A stretch of DNA of 61,361 nt from Eubacterium limosum (GTDB lineage Bacteria > Bacillota > Clostridia > Eubacteriales > Eubacteriaceae). The notes under the pieces are model-generated. The model was not told where the DNA came from, made no database searches, and saw only the letters and a program-made list of their open reading frames with translations. The stretch is taken from positions 1 through 61,361 of the forward strand of contig CAUEUD010000001.1 in the NCBI GenBank assembly GCA_959020865.1, given 5' to 3'. Shown here one piece after another: positions 26,165 through 35,012 of this stretch (the stretch's first letter is position 1; each line of letters starts with the position of its first letter). Both the position numbers and the translations under genes were made by a program.

Positions 26165-26195
26165 GAGACTATAACAAAGTGAAGGAGTGAATCTT

Positions 26196-27416
26196 ATGAA
26201 CCTGATGACGATTCCGTACCGGACATCGCATATTATGATGAAAGGTGTATTAAATGTACTCAAGCTCCCCATTCCGCCAAGCCTGGTAGGCCCTGGAATG
26301 GTCAAACGTTTCCCGGAAATTATTTCGCTCTGTGATGTACACAAAGCGCTCGTTATTACTGATAAACCTTTAATGGAGATGGGACTGCTCGACGGATTCC
26401 TTGAGGCCCTGAAAAAAGCAGGCATCGACTACTCTGTCTTTGACGGCGTTCAGCCCAACCCGACCTTCGAAAATATTTATGACGGGCTAGAAGCCTACTA
26501 CACCGAGGGCTGTGACGGTGTCATTGCCTTTGGCGGCGGCTCCTCCATGGACTGCGCTAAAATCGTGGCTGCCAAGGTCACCAACGACAAGCCGATTCCA
26601 AAAATGAAAGGCCTGTTCAAGCTGACACACCGCCTCCCGCCGTTCTTTGCCATTCCTACCACGGCAGGCACCGGCTCTGAGGCCACTGTCTGTGCGGTTA
26701 TTACCGATACCTCAAATCACGAAAAATTTGCCATCAATGATCCCAAGCTCGTGCCGCTGGCAACCGTGCTGGACCCTGAGCTCATGGTCGGCCTGCCGCC
26801 GGCTCTCACTGCCAGCACCGGCATGGATGCGCTTACCCATGCGGTCGAAGCTTATATCGGCCACTATGACGCGCCTTTTGTCAAGGAAAAAGCGCTCGCC
26901 GCTACCGAGGTCATTATGCGTGATCTGGAAGCCGTTTACAAAGACGGCTCTAACCTGAAGCTTCGCCAGAATATGTCTGTCGCCTCCTTTGACGCAGGCC
27001 TTGCCTTTACCCGGGCCTATGTGGGCTATGTCCACGCCATCGCCCACAATTTAGGCGGCTTTTACGGTGTGGCCCACGGCTTTGCCAACGCGGTTATCCT
27101 GCCGCACATTCTGGAGTTTTCCAGAGAGGCCGCCCAGAAAAAGCTTTCTGAGCTCGCCCTGTGCGCCGGCCTTGGCGAACCCTGGGACAGCGAGGAAATT
27201 CTGTCCTATCGCTTTATCGACCGGATTAAGGAAATGAACGCCAATATGGGGATTCCGGAAACCATTGATGCGCTGCGCATCGAGGATATTCCTGAGCTGG
27301 CCAGGCGTGTGCTCAAGGAAGCCAACCCAACCTACCCAGTCCCCAAAATCATGGATTATGACGAATGTGTCGCCATGCTTGAAGAGCTGGTGACGCCGGA
27401 GAAGGTTGAGGATTGA
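26196..27416 (+). CDS. Iron-containing alcohol dehydrogenase
   Basis: A 406-residue group III dehydrogenase. It has the NAD motif GGGSSMDCAK, TTAGTGSEAT, the metal-binding Asp and His in GMDALTHAVEAY, and further His in AHNLGG and VAHGFANAV. It interconverts alcohols and aldehydes; such enzymes reduce acetaldehyde, butyraldehyde or lactaldehyde in fermentation. Full length. It has its own promoter and is followed by repeat copy B, so it is probably monocistronic. The substrate cannot be told from sequence. Confidence 0.9.
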   Translation: MNLMTIPYRTSHIMMKGVLNVLKLPIPPSLVGPGMVKRFPEIISLCDVHKALVITDKPLMEMGLLDGFLEALKKAGIDYSVFDGVQPNPTFENIYDGLEAYYTEGCDGVIAFGGGSSMDCAKIVAAKVTNDKPIPKMKGLFKLTHRLPPFFAIPTTAGTGSEATVCAVITDTSNHEKFAINDPKLVPLATVLDPELMVGLPPALTASTGMDALTHAVEAYIGHYDAPFVKEKALAATEVIMRDLEAVYKDGSNLKLRQNMSVASFDAGLAFTRAYVGYVHAIAHNLGGFYGVAHGFANAVILPHILEFSREAAQKKLSELALCAGLGEPWDSEEILSYRFIDRIKEMNANMGIPETIDALRIEDIPELARRVLKEANPTYPVPKIMDYDECVAMLEELVTPEKVED

Positions 27417-27460
27417 GGCGGTTATTGATGATGAAGTGGTAAGGCGGACAAAAAACGGCT

Positions 27461-27604
27461 TATTGAAATGGAAAATGGAAAATGATGGTTCAAATCTGCC
27501 AAAGGCGGATTTGATTGGACGCGGCCTATGGCCGCCTTTCAATCGCTTTTGCCGGGGTAAAAGGGTTCCTGAATTTTCCATTTTACATTTTCAATTTTCC
27601 ATTA
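27461..27604. repeat. Intergenic cloverleaf repeat, copy B
   Basis: Outer arms of GAAAATGG type (27461-27490 and complement at 27568-27604). Inside: hairpin 1 CAAATCTGCC/GGCGGATTTG (27491-27512), hairpin 2 GATTG...GCGGCC-TAT-GGCCGC...CAATC, hairpin 3 CTTTTGCC/GGTAAAAG. It has all three core hairpins. Between the alcohol dehydrogenase and the SEDS gene, both on the plus strand. Confidence 0.85.
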
Positions 27605-27674
27605 TTTACGAGTCTCTTTTTACCCCTTTGCCTCTTTTTAACAAATTTAATCCACCCCCAAAAGGAGGCGCGGC

Positions 27675-28829
27675 ATGGCTAAGATCAAAGCGTTTTTCAG
27701 AGACACCGATGGTTTTTATCTTCTGTTGATAGCAGCCTGTTCACTGCTGTCGGCCACGCTGCTCCTTTCGTGGTGCAACAGCGTCTCCCCTGCCCCTGCT
27801 CCCGGCTTCTGGGAATTTCTTGTAAAATATCGTGTAGCCCTGATCCAGCTGCTGGCTGTGTCGGCCGGCCTTGCCTGCGCCCTGATCATAAGCCGTATGG
27901 ACTACCACCGGATGACGCCGCTCTGGATTACCTACACAGCGGTGATCTGGCTGCTGGTGCTTCTGACTTTTCTGCGTGCCGGCCCTTTTGGTATAAGCCC
28001 CGGCGATACCGGCGCTTACTGCTGGATACGCCTGCCCTTTGGCCTGGCCCTCCAGCCCACCGAGCTGGCAAAATCAAGCTTTATCCTGACTTTTTCTCTC
28101 CATCTGTACGCAGTGCGCCATACCGATGCTCCCCTGGCAGTCGCTGGCCTGATCGCCCATCTGCTGACACCGGTTTTCCTGATCCATCTTCAGGGTGACG
28201 ACGGCACCGCGCTGGTCTTCTTTGTCACGGGGCTGGCCATGTTTTTGTCAGTTAAGCACAAGCTGCGCTATTTTATTGGCACTGCGGCTGCGGCACTGAC
28301 AGCTGCGCCGATCGTCTGGCACCTGATGGCCGGCTACCAGAGGGCACGTATACTGGCAGTTTTTGCTCCCGGAAGGCTGGACAGCCTGACTCTGGAGTCC
28401 ATTCTATACCAGCAAAACCAGGGACTGGCCGCCATTAAGGCAGGCGGCCTCTTTGGTCTGGGCCTTTTTAAATCCGATACGACCTACATTCCCGCCGCTA
28501 ATAATGATTTTATCTTTTCCCATCTGGCTGAGGTCATGGGCCTTGCGGGCTGTGGGATTCTGATTTTACTGCTGACCGCCATTCTGTACAAAACCCTGTC
28601 CATCGGCATAAGAAGCCATGACTTCAGGGGACGTACCATCGCCATTGGCGTTTTTACCCTTTTTCTTGCCGAAGCGGTGATCAATATCGGCATGAACCTC
28701 GAGCTGATGCCGGTTATCGGGCTGCCTCTCCCATTCTTCAGCAGCGGCGGCTCCTCACTGATGGGCGCTTTTCTCTGTGCCGGCTTTATTCTGAGCGTAA
28801 AAAGAAACAGCTTCTCTGAAAAACTCTGA
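27675..28829 (+). CDS. SEDS family protein (FtsW/RodA/SpoVE-like)
   Basis: A 384-residue protein with about ten transmembrane helices. The C-terminal GLPLPFFSSGGSSLMGAF is the SEDS signature, and QPTELAKSSFIL is the TM4-5 motif of peptidoglycan glycosyltransferases. It polymerises lipid II with a partner class b PBP. The partner is not adjacent, and the gene stands alone between an ADH and a convergent operon, so its specific role (division, elongation or sporulation) is open. AAAGGAGG precedes the ATG. Confidence 0.9.
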   Translation: MAKIKAFFRDTDGFYLLLIAACSLLSATLLLSWCNSVSPAPAPGFWEFLVKYRVALIQLLAVSAGLACALIISRMDYHRMTPLWITYTAVIWLLVLLTFLRAGPFGISPGDTGAYCWIRLPFGLALQPTELAKSSFILTFSLHLYAVRHTDAPLAVAGLIAHLLTPVFLIHLQGDDGTALVFFVTGLAMFLSVKHKLRYFIGTAAAALTAAPIVWHLMAGYQRARILAVFAPGRLDSLTLESILYQQNQGLAAIKAGGLFGLGLFKSDTTYIPAANNDFIFSHLAEVMGLAGCGILILLLTAILYKTLSIGIRSHDFRGRTIAIGVFTLFLAEAVINIGMNLELMPVIGLPLPFFSSGGSSLMGAFLCAGFILSVKRNSFSEKL

Positions 28830-28846
28830 GAAGCTGCTTCTTTTTT
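28804..28846 (+). terminator. Terminator after the SEDS gene
   Basis: A 13-bp stem GAAACAGCTTCTC/GAGAAGCTGCTTC (one mismatch) and six T's on the plus strand. The stem's 5' arm is inside the last codons of the SEDS gene and the T run reaches the convergent gene's stop. Confidence 0.85.
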
Positions 28847-29972
28847 ATTGTAAACATTCAAGGTAGTAAAGGACTGTCTTGTCGGGCATCGCTGTCTTTA
28901 ACGCTGCATAGGCATAGGGCTCAAAGACGACAATCTGCTCTGCGCCGGCTTTTTCAATATCTGTGAGGGCATCTTTCTGAATAAGCTCTGCCATCTCCGC
29001 GTCAAAACCGATCAGGTGATATTCTGCGCCGAGGGGTTTCTGCCAGATGTTTAAAACATTGACGCGCTTATCGGCCTTCAGCAATGGTAAAAATTCCATA
29101 CTGGTGGCGATCGGTGTCTCGTCGCTGTTGATGGCAAGCGCATTGAGGGTCTGGCCGTTTCTCAGGAAACGGCAGTTAAAGCTGCCGCCGTAAAAGTAAG
29201 AGGGCGCCTCGATTTTAAGCAGCTTCAGCTCATCGGGAAGGTAAACCACCTCAAAGGGTATGCTGATCCCCAGCTTTTCTGCAAACTGTGTCAGCAGATA
29301 GGTGGTCTGGCCCGAAAGGGTATACACGACTTCTATCCCCTTTTCCTGGAGCCCGCCGATCAGGCTTTCCAGATATTTAATCCCCTCGTCCACCATACCG
29401 TAGGCAAAGTATTCCCAGCCTGCAAAAACCGGTGCGGTCTCTGGCTCAAAGGCAATGCCGCGCGCCTTAAACCACTGGCCAAGCGCGGACGCACTGTCAG
29501 CGGCGAGGGCGGCTGTGGCGTCGTCCAGAAAGAGAAAATTATCGCTGCCCTCTAGCACCGGGACAGCCGCCTGCCACTGTCTGAGTGCCTCTGCGTCGGT
29601 TTTCAGGATATGTCCGCCGCCTGCCTTCAGGGTATCTTTAAGCGACTCAGCGATTTGGGTGCCAAAACCTTTTTTTAACATCAGCTCACGGCAGAGGATC
29701 ATGACGTCTGTCAAATCCTCAGGGTTTTCGCCAAAGTTCTGCCAGCGCTCGCCCTGGCGCGACAGAATACTCTGGAATACCAGCTCTGCAATGTAGTCAT
29801 TGGGGGGCATTTCGTCTTTGAAAACCGCCCGTGCCAGCTGAAGCCTGCGGGAGGGATAGTCATGAAGCATATGGCTCGCCCGGAATTCCGGACAATAGCA
29901 CACAGCCTGGTCCATATGGATCACCTGGTGGTTCAGCTTGTCTTCGTAATGTTCTAATGTAAATTCTCTCAT
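28845..29972 (-). CDS. Cysteine-less CCG-type (GlpC/GlcF-like) protein
   Basis: A 375-residue soluble protein I cannot name with certainty. Two repeated stretches resemble the CCG domains of GlpC/GlcF/HdrB electron carriers. Around residue 160, FAGWEYFAYG...GIEVVYTLSGQTTYLL matches the pattern in which W and TTY stand where those proteins have C and CCG. The C-terminal GAEQIVVFEPYAYAAL resembles the second domain's VTLCPHCYxxL form. The cluster-binding cysteines are thus absent. Its four-base overlap with the FAD oxidase upstream mirrors GlcD-GlcF or GlpA-GlpC pairing, so it may be a structural or redox-dead partner. Confidence 0.55.
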   Translation of the reverse strand: MREFTLEHYEDKLNHQVIHMDQAVCYCPEFRASHMLHDYPSRRLQLARAVFKDEMPPNDYIAELVFQSILSRQGERWQNFGENPEDLTDVMILCRELMLKKGFGTQIAESLKDTLKAGGGHILKTDAEALRQWQAAVPVLEGSDNFLFLDDATAALAADSASALGQWFKARGIAFEPETAPVFAGWEYFAYGMVDEGIKYLESLIGGLQEKGIEVVYTLSGQTTYLLTQFAEKLGISIPFEVVYLPDELKLLKIEAPSYFYGGSFNCRFLRNGQTLNALAINSDETPIATSMEFLPLLKADKRVNVLNIWQKPLGAEYHLIGFDAEMAELIQKDALTDIEKAGAEQIVVFEPYAYAALKTAMPDKTVLYYLECLQ

Positions 29973-31378
29973 AATCCCAGCACTCCTTTGTTCACTAATC
30001 CCTTGGGGTCAAGGGCGTCCTTGATTTTCTGCATGACCTCGATACCTGCTTCGCCGTGTTCCAGCGGTAAATATTCAGCCTTGGCTTTGCCGCTGCCGTG
30101 GTGGTGTGAGACGTTGCCGCCGTATTTAAGGCTGGTACGGATAGCGGTGTCCAGACATTCCATATAGCGCTTTTCACCGTCGTAATCGTCACCGCCGGTC
30201 TGGGCGTGGAAGATCACATAGACACTGGCGCCGGTATGGTACACGTGTGAAAAATGGCAGTCAACACTGGTGCACATGGGCTCAAGGGCTTTGCGCATTT
30301 CACGCCACACATTGGCAATGCAGTCCCAGGGTGCCGCCACCTCGATGGCATCGGCTGTACCGCCCTTCATCGCGTCGTGATCCAACATTTTTTTCGTGGA
30401 AAAACGTGAGTGGAACCAGTCGTAACCCGGCTTCGGCCCCTTGGGCACACCGCCGTTTAAGGCACAGTAATGATGAACGTATTCCCGCTCCAGATCCACC
30501 TGCTTTTCCAGACCTTCGTAGCCAATGACCAGGAAAACATGGCCTTTTTCAAAGCCGTATTTTTCCATTTTAGGAACACTTTCCTCTTCGTCGTAAAGGC
30601 GCACCACTGCCGGGTGGACATTGTTCTGGACAAACTGGCGGATGGCTTCCAGGCCGTCCTCGGTGCGGTTAAAGGTAAAGGCTTCAAAATAGCGTTTTTC
30701 GGCCACTGGATAAATTTTCATTTCCACTTTGGTGACAATCCCATATACGCCCTCGCTGCCCAAAAACAGCTGGTCCAGCTCTGGTCCCGTTGATGCCTTG
30801 GGCGTTTTGTGTGTGTTCAGCACATGTCCGTTTGGCAGCACCACCTCAAGGGAGTTGACCATATCGTCCATCTTACCGTATTTGGTCGAGAAGGTTCCTA
30901 TGGCGCGCGTGGCGACCATACCGCCCAGCACAGCGCTCTGGAAAGACTGCGGGTACTGGCCGCAGGTATAGCCTGCTTCGTTCAGCCTGTTTTCAAAATC
31001 TGCCCCGGTCAGGCCCGCGCCGCCCACGGCAGTGCAGTTGACAGGGTTAATTTCAAATTCCCTGAGATTTTTAATATCCAGCATGACCTCATGGTTTTCA
31101 GCAATGCTGCCGCCCACAATGCCAGAACCGCCGCCGAAAGGAATGACGCCGACACTGTATTCCTGAGAGAGTGCCATGATCCGGCTGACCTCATCGGTGT
31201 TTCCAGGCATGAGAATGGCTTCTGGCAGAACCTTGTAAGGCCCCTGAAGCAGCCATTTATACTCTCTGGGGTAACAGCCGTGGGCATAGATAAGGCGTTC
31301 CTCCTCACGCCGGAGCACGGTAACCTCTGGCAGCTCTTCCTGAACCGCTTTCAAAAAATCGTGGGTATTTTCTTTCAT
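29969..31378 (-). CDS. FAD-linked oxidase, alkylglycerone-phosphate synthase-like
   Basis: A 469-residue VAO/PCMH-fold flavoprotein. The FAD domain shows IPFGGGSGIVGGS and GATRAIGTFSTKYG-like motifs; the C-terminal part has NVSHHHGSGK. The triple His is the active-site mark of alkyldihydroxyacetonephosphate synthase, whereas GlcD/D-lactate dehydrogenases carry a single His. Start at 31378 (AAGGAG six bases upstream). It sits among glycerol-3-phosphate genes and overlaps the CCG-like gene. It could oxidise glycerol-phosphate-related 2-hydroxy compounds or cleave/form an ether of dihydroxyacetone phosphate; neither is proven. Confidence 0.78.
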   Translation of the reverse strand: MKENTHDFLKAVQEELPEVTVLRREEERLIYAHGCYPREYKWLLQGPYKVLPEAILMPGNTDEVSRIMALSQEYSVGVIPFGGGSGIVGGSIAENHEVMLDIKNLREFEINPVNCTAVGGAGLTGADFENRLNEAGYTCGQYPQSFQSAVLGGMVATRAIGTFSTKYGKMDDMVNSLEVVLPNGHVLNTHKTPKASTGPELDQLFLGSEGVYGIVTKVEMKIYPVAEKRYFEAFTFNRTEDGLEAIRQFVQNNVHPAVVRLYDEEESVPKMEKYGFEKGHVFLVIGYEGLEKQVDLEREYVHHYCALNGGVPKGPKPGYDWFHSRFSTKKMLDHDAMKGGTADAIEVAAPWDCIANVWREMRKALEPMCTSVDCHFSHVYHTGASVYVIFHAQTGGDDYDGEKRYMECLDTAIRTSLKYGGNVSHHHGSGKAKAEYLPLEHGEAGIEVMQKIKDALDPKGLVNKGVLGL

Positions 31379-31388
31379 TGTATTCTCC

Positions 31389-31754
31389 TTACTTTGCTTT
31401 AATGTCACGTGCCGCTATAATGTCAACACCTGTGTCCAAAATATTCGAAACCACCACATCGCCCGCCCGGACCGGTGCTTTTACTGCAATGCCGTAAAGG
31501 GCATGGATACAGTCTCTGAGCTTCGTTTTGCTGACCTCTTCATTGCTGACCACAGGCAGCAGGTTAAAGATACCGCCCTCGATTGCAACCGTTGTGGTCA
31601 GCATCCGTTTGGGGTCGGTATACTCATTGACCGCGTATTTTTTCCCGTTATTGCAGTCAAAGCCAGTGGTTTCAAAGGTTCCGTCATCCTTGATGGTCAG
31701 CTCACCCTTGCAGCTTTTGGGGCAGACAATACAGGTATAATTTCTTTTTTCCAT
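31389..31754 (-). CDS. DUF1667 Cys-rich protein of the glycerol-3-phosphate operon
   Basis: A 121-residue protein. The N-terminal CIVCPKSC (Cys8, 11, 15) and DCNNG (Cys34) could bind an iron-sulfur cluster or zinc. DUF1667 genes regularly follow anaerobic glpA/noxB-type pairs in Firmicutes, as here, and may serve as an electron-transfer partner. Ribosome site AAAGGAG lies nine bases before the ATG. Confidence 0.85.
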   Translation of the reverse strand: MEKRNYTCIVCPKSCKGELTIKDDGTFETTGFDCNNGKKYAVNEYTDPKRMLTTTVAIEGGIFNLLPVVSNEEVSKTKLRDCIHALYGIAVKAPVRAGDVVVSNILDTGVDIIAARDIKAK

Positions 31755-31760
31755 TTTCCA

Positions 31761-33005
31761 TCACTCCTTTGCCACGCTGATACAGATGGGACCGTCTGTT
31801 GTCTTGCCGAGGTCAATGACCTCACAGACCATTTCCGGCGGCTTGACCACCGCGTGTTTTTTCAGCTTTTGGGACTGCCCATTCTGGCTGAATACCAGTC
31901 TTACCTTTTCGTCAGGCTTTCTGACCCGCATAAAGACTGGAACTTCTCCAACTGTCCCGCTTATTTTCTGGGGAACCACAAAGCTGATGTTATCGCCGGC
32001 TTCCACAGCACGGTACTCATTACCTCCGGTCTCACCCTTTATGTAGCGGACTGCGCCGCGGGCCGCCATCTCTCCGGTTTGAGAGACATAGTCCACCAGA
32101 TCAAATACCGTGACCACATTGCCTGCCGCAAAGACACCGGGCACAGAGGTCATCATCTGCTCGTCCACCACCGGGCCGCGTGTCCTCGGGTCCATTTCAA
32201 TATTCAGATGTTCACTGAGCTCATTTTCAGGGATAAGGCCGACTGAAAGCACCAGAAGATCGCAGTCAATGTATTCTTCGGTTCCTGCGATGGGCTTGAG
32301 GTGTTCGTCTACCTTTGCGACAGTAACGCCCTCGATCCGGTCTTTGCCGTGGATCTTGGTCACGGTGGTGCCCAGGTGCAGCGGTATGTCGTAATCCTCA
32401 AGGCACTGGACGATGTTTCGGGTCAGTCCGCCCTCGGTATGCATGATCTCATAGACGCCCTTCACCTCGATATCCTCAAGCGTCATACGCCTTGCCATGA
32501 TGAGGCCAATGTCGCCAGAGCCTAAAATCACAGCCTTCTTACCCGGCAGGTAGCCCTCCATATTAATGTAGCGCTGAACCGCTCCGGCAGTCAGTACCCC
32601 GGCGGGACGCGTGCCGTAAATCATGACCTGTGAGCGCGTGCGTTCACGGCAGCCCATGGCCAGAATAACAGATTTGGCCTTGATCTCAAGAAGGCCGTCC
32701 TCTTCGTTGACCGCATAAATGGTCTTATCCGGCCGGATTTCCAGCACCATGGTGTCCAGCTTGACTTCAATCCCCTCGTCCTCTACCTCGTCGATAAAAG
32801 CCTGGGCATACTGGCCGCCCGTCATACGGCGTTTAAACCGCAGCAGGCCAAAGCCGTCGTGGATACACTGCTGCAGAATACCGCCGAGGGAAAGGTCCCG
32901 TTCAATAATCAAAGTGTCAAGTCCTGCCCTGTGCGCTTCTACGGCTGCTGCCAGCCCTGCCGGGCCGCCGCCGATAATGGCGCAGTCTGTCTGTATCCGG
33001 TTCAT
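31761..33005 (-). CDS. NAD(P)/FAD-dependent oxidoreductase (GlpB/NoxB-like)
   Basis: A 414-residue two-dinucleotide-binding flavoprotein. It has GGGPAGLAAAVEA near the N-terminus, ILGSGDIGLIMARR for the NAD site (about 180) and GVFAAGNVVTVFDLVDYV near residue 295. It overlaps the GlpA-like gene by four bases. In the anaerobic glycerol-3-phosphate operons of Firmicutes this subunit passes electrons from GlpA to NAD+ or another carrier. The C-terminal 100 residues form an extra domain (VRKPDEKVRLVFSQ) usual for this subgroup. Confidence 0.85.
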   Translation of the reverse strand: MNRIQTDCAIIGGGPAGLAAAVEAHRAGLDTLIIERDLSLGGILQQCIHDGFGLLRFKRRMTGGQYAQAFIDEVEDEGIEVKLDTMVLEIRPDKTIYAVNEEDGLLEIKAKSVILAMGCRERTRSQVMIYGTRPAGVLTAGAVQRYINMEGYLPGKKAVILGSGDIGLIMARRMTLEDIEVKGVYEIMHTEGGLTRNIVQCLEDYDIPLHLGTTVTKIHGKDRIEGVTVAKVDEHLKPIAGTEEYIDCDLLVLSVGLIPENELSEHLNIEMDPRTRGPVVDEQMMTSVPGVFAAGNVVTVFDLVDYVSQTGEMAARGAVRYIKGETGGNEYRAVEAGDNISFVVPQKISGTVGEVPVFMRVRKPDEKVRLVFSQNGQSQKLKKHAVVKPPEMVCEVIDLGKTTDGPICISVAKE

Positions 33006-34723
33006 TCTTCCTCCCCCTTTCTGGATGCTGTGGTCAGCATTTCTGAGCCCGCGCCACGCTTGGTAACTTCCTCGGGCGCGATCCCCAGTTCCCTGGCAAT
33101 GATTTCCACAACCCTCGGGCCGCAGAAGCCGCCCTGACAGCGCCCCATGCCTGCCCGGGTACGTCGCTTCACCGCGTCCACGGTTGTGGCTGGTATTTTA
33201 CCGTGTATGGCGTCCACAATCTCGGCCTCGGTAATGGTTTCACAGCGGCAGATCACATGCCCGTACAGCGGATTTTTGGCGATAAGCGCTTCTTTTTCTT
33301 CCAAGGTACAATCTCTGAAAGCCTTGTGCTCAGGACGGATAGGGTCATAATCCTCACGCACAGCGGCTTCGGGGTGAAGCGTTGTGTAAATCCCCTCGAC
33401 CCGTTCGGCGATGGCCGGTGAGGACGCCAGCCCGGGAGACTGGATGCCCGCCACATGGATAAAGTTGTCCAGCACTTCAGACGCTTCGATGATAAAATCC
33501 TCAATATAATTGGATGCCCGGCATCCGCTGAAATAGGTGATAATGTCTTTTTCGGAGGCGCCCTCGGTCAGGTGCTTGCCCTTTTCCATAACAAAGCGTA
33601 CATCCTCTTCGTCCACTGCCAAATCATCTTTTTCCGGCACCTCGATGGCTGAAGGGCCCCACAGCGGGTTGCCCTCGGGTGTCTGGGTCGGGCCGCCGCC
33701 CTTGGTAAAGTTTTTAGGCGGTGTGCCGATAAAACATTTGTTGGTGGTTTTGCCGATCTTTTTATCCAGAATGACCAGTGTGCCCCGGCGCGGATGAATG
33801 GTGTAAAACCGGTCGCCTGCCAGCTCTGCGATTTCGTCGGCATACAGGCCTGCGGCGTTGATGACACAGTCGGCTTCGATGATTCCCTTGTCGGTGACCA
33901 CGCCGTTTAAATGGGCGCCTTGTCTGGTAAAGCCCAATACCTCTGTATTCAGCATAAGCTCTGCCCCATTGTCAATGGCGTTTTCAATAAGGGCTTCAAC
34001 GACCTCGTAAGGCTCAACATAGGCTGCCGATGGGGTCCACAGTGCTTTTACCACATCATGGTTGACTGCCGGGTCAATGGCTCTGGCCTCGTCGCCGCTT
34101 AAAATGGCAATGCCAGGCACACCGTTCTTTTTTCCCAGCTCATAGTACTGCTCCAGATAGGCGTCGTCTGATGCGTCAAAACCCACGACAAAGGAGCCGC
34201 AGCGGTTCATTTTAAAATGAAGTTCTTCCTGCCACTGTGTGTACATGGCATTGCCCTTTACATTGAGCAGGGCCTTCAGAGAGCCTGCCTTTGAGTCGTA
34301 GCCTGAGTGGATCATCCCATTGTTTGACTTGGAGGTCCCCTCAGACACATCCGAGGCTTTTTCGACCACGATAATGCGTTTATTGTATTTCGACAGGGTT
34401 CTCGCAATACCGCTGCCGGTTACCCCCGCACCGATGACCACAATATCGGCCTTGCCGATCACACCGGCGTCCTCTGCCTTTTTCACTTCTTCTGCCCGGT
34501 CTCTCCGGGCCGTCTCTGCCCCCTTGACGGTCAGCCTGTTGATGACCCCTTTTACGCCGCTTTTTCCAGCTGCATGGCCAATGTCAACCACATGCTGCCA
34601 GACATCCACTTCGCCAGTCAGGGTGATCACCCCGCGCGCGTCGGCGCTGGCTTCAATTTTGTAATGTTTTAAGGACGGATCGTCCTTTAGTTTCTGATAA
34701 AATTGTGCAACACAATCGGACAC
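33002..34723 (-). CDS. BON-GlpA-type glycerol-3-phosphate dehydrogenase with BFD [2Fe-2S] tail
   Basis: About 573 residues. An N-terminal segment (about 20-70) has the BON-domain pattern VITLTGEVDVWQHVVDIG. The DAO fold follows with VVIGAGVTGSGIARTL and TSKSNNGMIHSGYD, then GFT and ASSPAIAERV motifs. The tail CRCETIT...GRCQGGFCGP is a BFD-like [2Fe-2S] domain as in GlpA. It oxidises sn-glycerol-3-phosphate to dihydroxyacetone phosphate. The likely start is GTG at 34723, since AAAGGAGAG lies six bases upstream and inside the alternative ATG (34741) reading. The BON fusion is unusual for GlpA. Confidence 0.85.
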   Translation of the reverse strand: MSDCVAQFYQKLKDDPSLKHYKIEASADARGVITLTGEVDVWQHVVDIGHAAGKSGVKGVINRLTVKGAETARRDRAEEVKKAEDAGVIGKADIVVIGAGVTGSGIARTLSKYNKRIIVVEKASDVSEGTSKSNNGMIHSGYDSKAGSLKALLNVKGNAMYTQWQEELHFKMNRCGSFVVGFDASDDAYLEQYYELGKKNGVPGIAILSGDEARAIDPAVNHDVVKALWTPSAAYVEPYEVVEALIENAIDNGAELMLNTEVLGFTRQGAHLNGVVTDKGIIEADCVINAAGLYADEIAELAGDRFYTIHPRRGTLVILDKKIGKTTNKCFIGTPPKNFTKGGGPTQTPEGNPLWGPSAIEVPEKDDLAVDEEDVRFVMEKGKHLTEGASEKDIITYFSGCRASNYIEDFIIEASEVLDNFIHVAGIQSPGLASSPAIAERVEGIYTTLHPEAAVREDYDPIRPEHKAFRDCTLEEKEALIAKNPLYGHVICRCETITEAEIVDAIHGKIPATTVDAVKRRTRAGMGRCQGGFCGPRVVEIIARELGIAPEEVTKRGAGSEMLTTASRKGEEE

Positions 34724-34798
34724 GATTGTCTCTCCTTTCATCTCTTAAAATCATTATTCCAAGGGATCGGCAAAATTGACTGGATGGTGAACTTTTGA

Positions 34799-34947
34799 GT
34801 TGACAGTTGATAATGGATCGTGGATAGTTTCGGTACAAATGCCCCTGCGCATTTGATGAGAGCACGGCTTTCAGCCGCGGTTTTAATCGCTTGAGCCCGG
34901 GTGAAAGCGTTCCGTAACTATCCACTGTCAACTATCCATTATCCACT
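34799..34947. repeat. Intergenic cloverleaf repeat, copy C
   Basis: Outer arms of GTTGATAATGGATAG type (34799-34834 and 34915-34947). Hairpin 1 CAAATGC/GCATTTG, hairpin 2 GCGGCTTTCAGCCGC-like, hairpin 3 CGCTTGAGCCC/GGGTGAAAGCG. Between the GlpA-type gene and glpK. Apart from this, 34742-35012 shows only ribosome-site sequence. Confidence 0.85.
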
Positions 34948-35012
34948 AAAACTTAACAGTCCTCCATTTTCCGCTTTGCCTCTGCCTCTTTTTCTTACTC
35001 CTTTACTCGTCC

